Of a stretch of DNA of 64,000 nucleotides, positions 63,935-64,000 are shown piece after piece (within the stretch, counting starts at the first letter, position 1; every line of letters begins with the position of its first letter). The stretch comes from Lentzea kentuckyensis. GTDB taxonomy: Bacteria > Actinomycetota > Actinomycetes > Mycobacteriales > Pseudonocardiaceae. The notes under the pieces are model-generated. The model had not been told where the DNA came from. It was given only the letters and a program-made list of their open reading frames with translations, and made no database searches. Made by a program: the position numbers and the translations under genes. The stretch lies in contig NZ_MUYM01000019.1 in assembly GCF_002150765.1 (NCBI RefSeq), positions 1-64,000 of the forward strand, in the 5' to 3' direction.

Positions 63935-64000
63935 GTGACTGATCAGGTGCCTGCGGTAACGCACGTCGCCGGGCTGCTCGGCCACCTCGGACGAGCGGTC
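63935..64000 (+). CDS. Partial ORF at the window edge
   Basis: GTG 63935 opens a frame running off the right end (MTDQVPAVTHVAGLLGHLGR). A minus-strand frame reading into the window and stopping at 63890 is equally open, so even the strand is uncertain. No family can be named from 22 codons. Confidence 0.3.
   Translation, partial: MTDQVPAVTHVAGLLGHLGRAV

Noticed and set aside
63890..64000. Minus-strand frame entering from the right edge
   Set aside because: Open and plausible, but too little sequence to prefer it over the plus-strand frame. It also overlaps the OsmC gene by 26 bases.

Overview
The window is chromosomal DNA of a high-GC actinobacterium. The gene order 5S rRNA / TPR protein / HAD phosphatase / small ORF / tlyA / NAD kinase / recN / steA / steB / pyrG / NUDIX matches the block Rv1691-Rv1700 of Mycobacterium tuberculosis. 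The lineage-specific genes, GTG/TTG starts and overlapping stop-start codons fit a member of the Pseudonocardiales (Saccharothrix/Lentzea/Amycolatopsis type). That taxonomic call is inference from gene content, not a measured match. No phage, insertion sequence or CRISPR array was seen.

Region 1 (1-15300): the end of an rRNA operon (5S) is followed, 90 bases on, by a gene whose N-terminal half is an arginine/glycine low-complexity repeat fused to a TPR-like domain. The conserved tlyA-nadK-recN-steAB-pyrG-NUDIX block comes next. It is interrupted by a four-gene coupled cassette of related small membrane proteins (7887-9952) and by an orphan SMI1/KNR4 gene (12131-12811).

Region 2 (15300-20500): a perfect 16-bp palindrome sits where the conserved block ends and a cydD gene breaks off before its ATPase domain; cydB and cydA are intact. 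Then come a manganese-type (yybP-ykoY) riboswitch with a hairpin that hides the ribosome binding site of a GDT1-family exporter, and a divergent MarR/cupin pair with two palindromic operators.

Region 3 (20500-31700): a MoxR ATPase / SWIM zinc-finger / DUF5691 / DUF5682 operon, resembling E. coli yehL-yehM-yehQ, has its likely VWA partner (yehP-like) 4-5 kb away, at the end of a divergent tyrosine/homogentisate degradation operon (hmgA opposite; fahA, IclR regulator, VWA). Two unannotated mini-ORFs lie in the operon, one overlapping both neighbours and one overlapping its upstream neighbour.

Region 4 (31700-36300): iron biology. IdeR/DmdR-type iron boxes precede a DUF2470 protein and a ferritin, with a CPBP protease and arginine deiminase between.

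Region 5 (36300-49100): regulation and envelope. It holds an ECF sigma with its DGPF partner, two sigma/membrane-partner pairs (one with a paralogous lipoprotein), DUF952, a SEC-C protein, two GDPD phosphodiesterases, a P450, a secreted SpaA-domain protein, a DUF4328 protein and a rhodanese. A cluster of DnaA-box-like sites lies at 40464-40499.

Region 6 (49000-59850): uptake and oxidation of small carboxylates. Two sodium:solute symporters with small membrane partners, a LytS/LytTR two-component system and lutABC lie together, with an S49 peptidase and two tiny genes between.

Region 7 (59840-64000): an Fpg/Nei glycosylase, a membrane protein, an ECF sigma fused to a zinc-binding anti-sigma domain, a small hypothetical gene, tRNA-Gly(GCC) with strong terminators, an OsmC protein and the edge of an unidentified gene. 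At least six genes appear to have leaderless mRNAs, with a TANNNT box 6-8 bases before the start codon.
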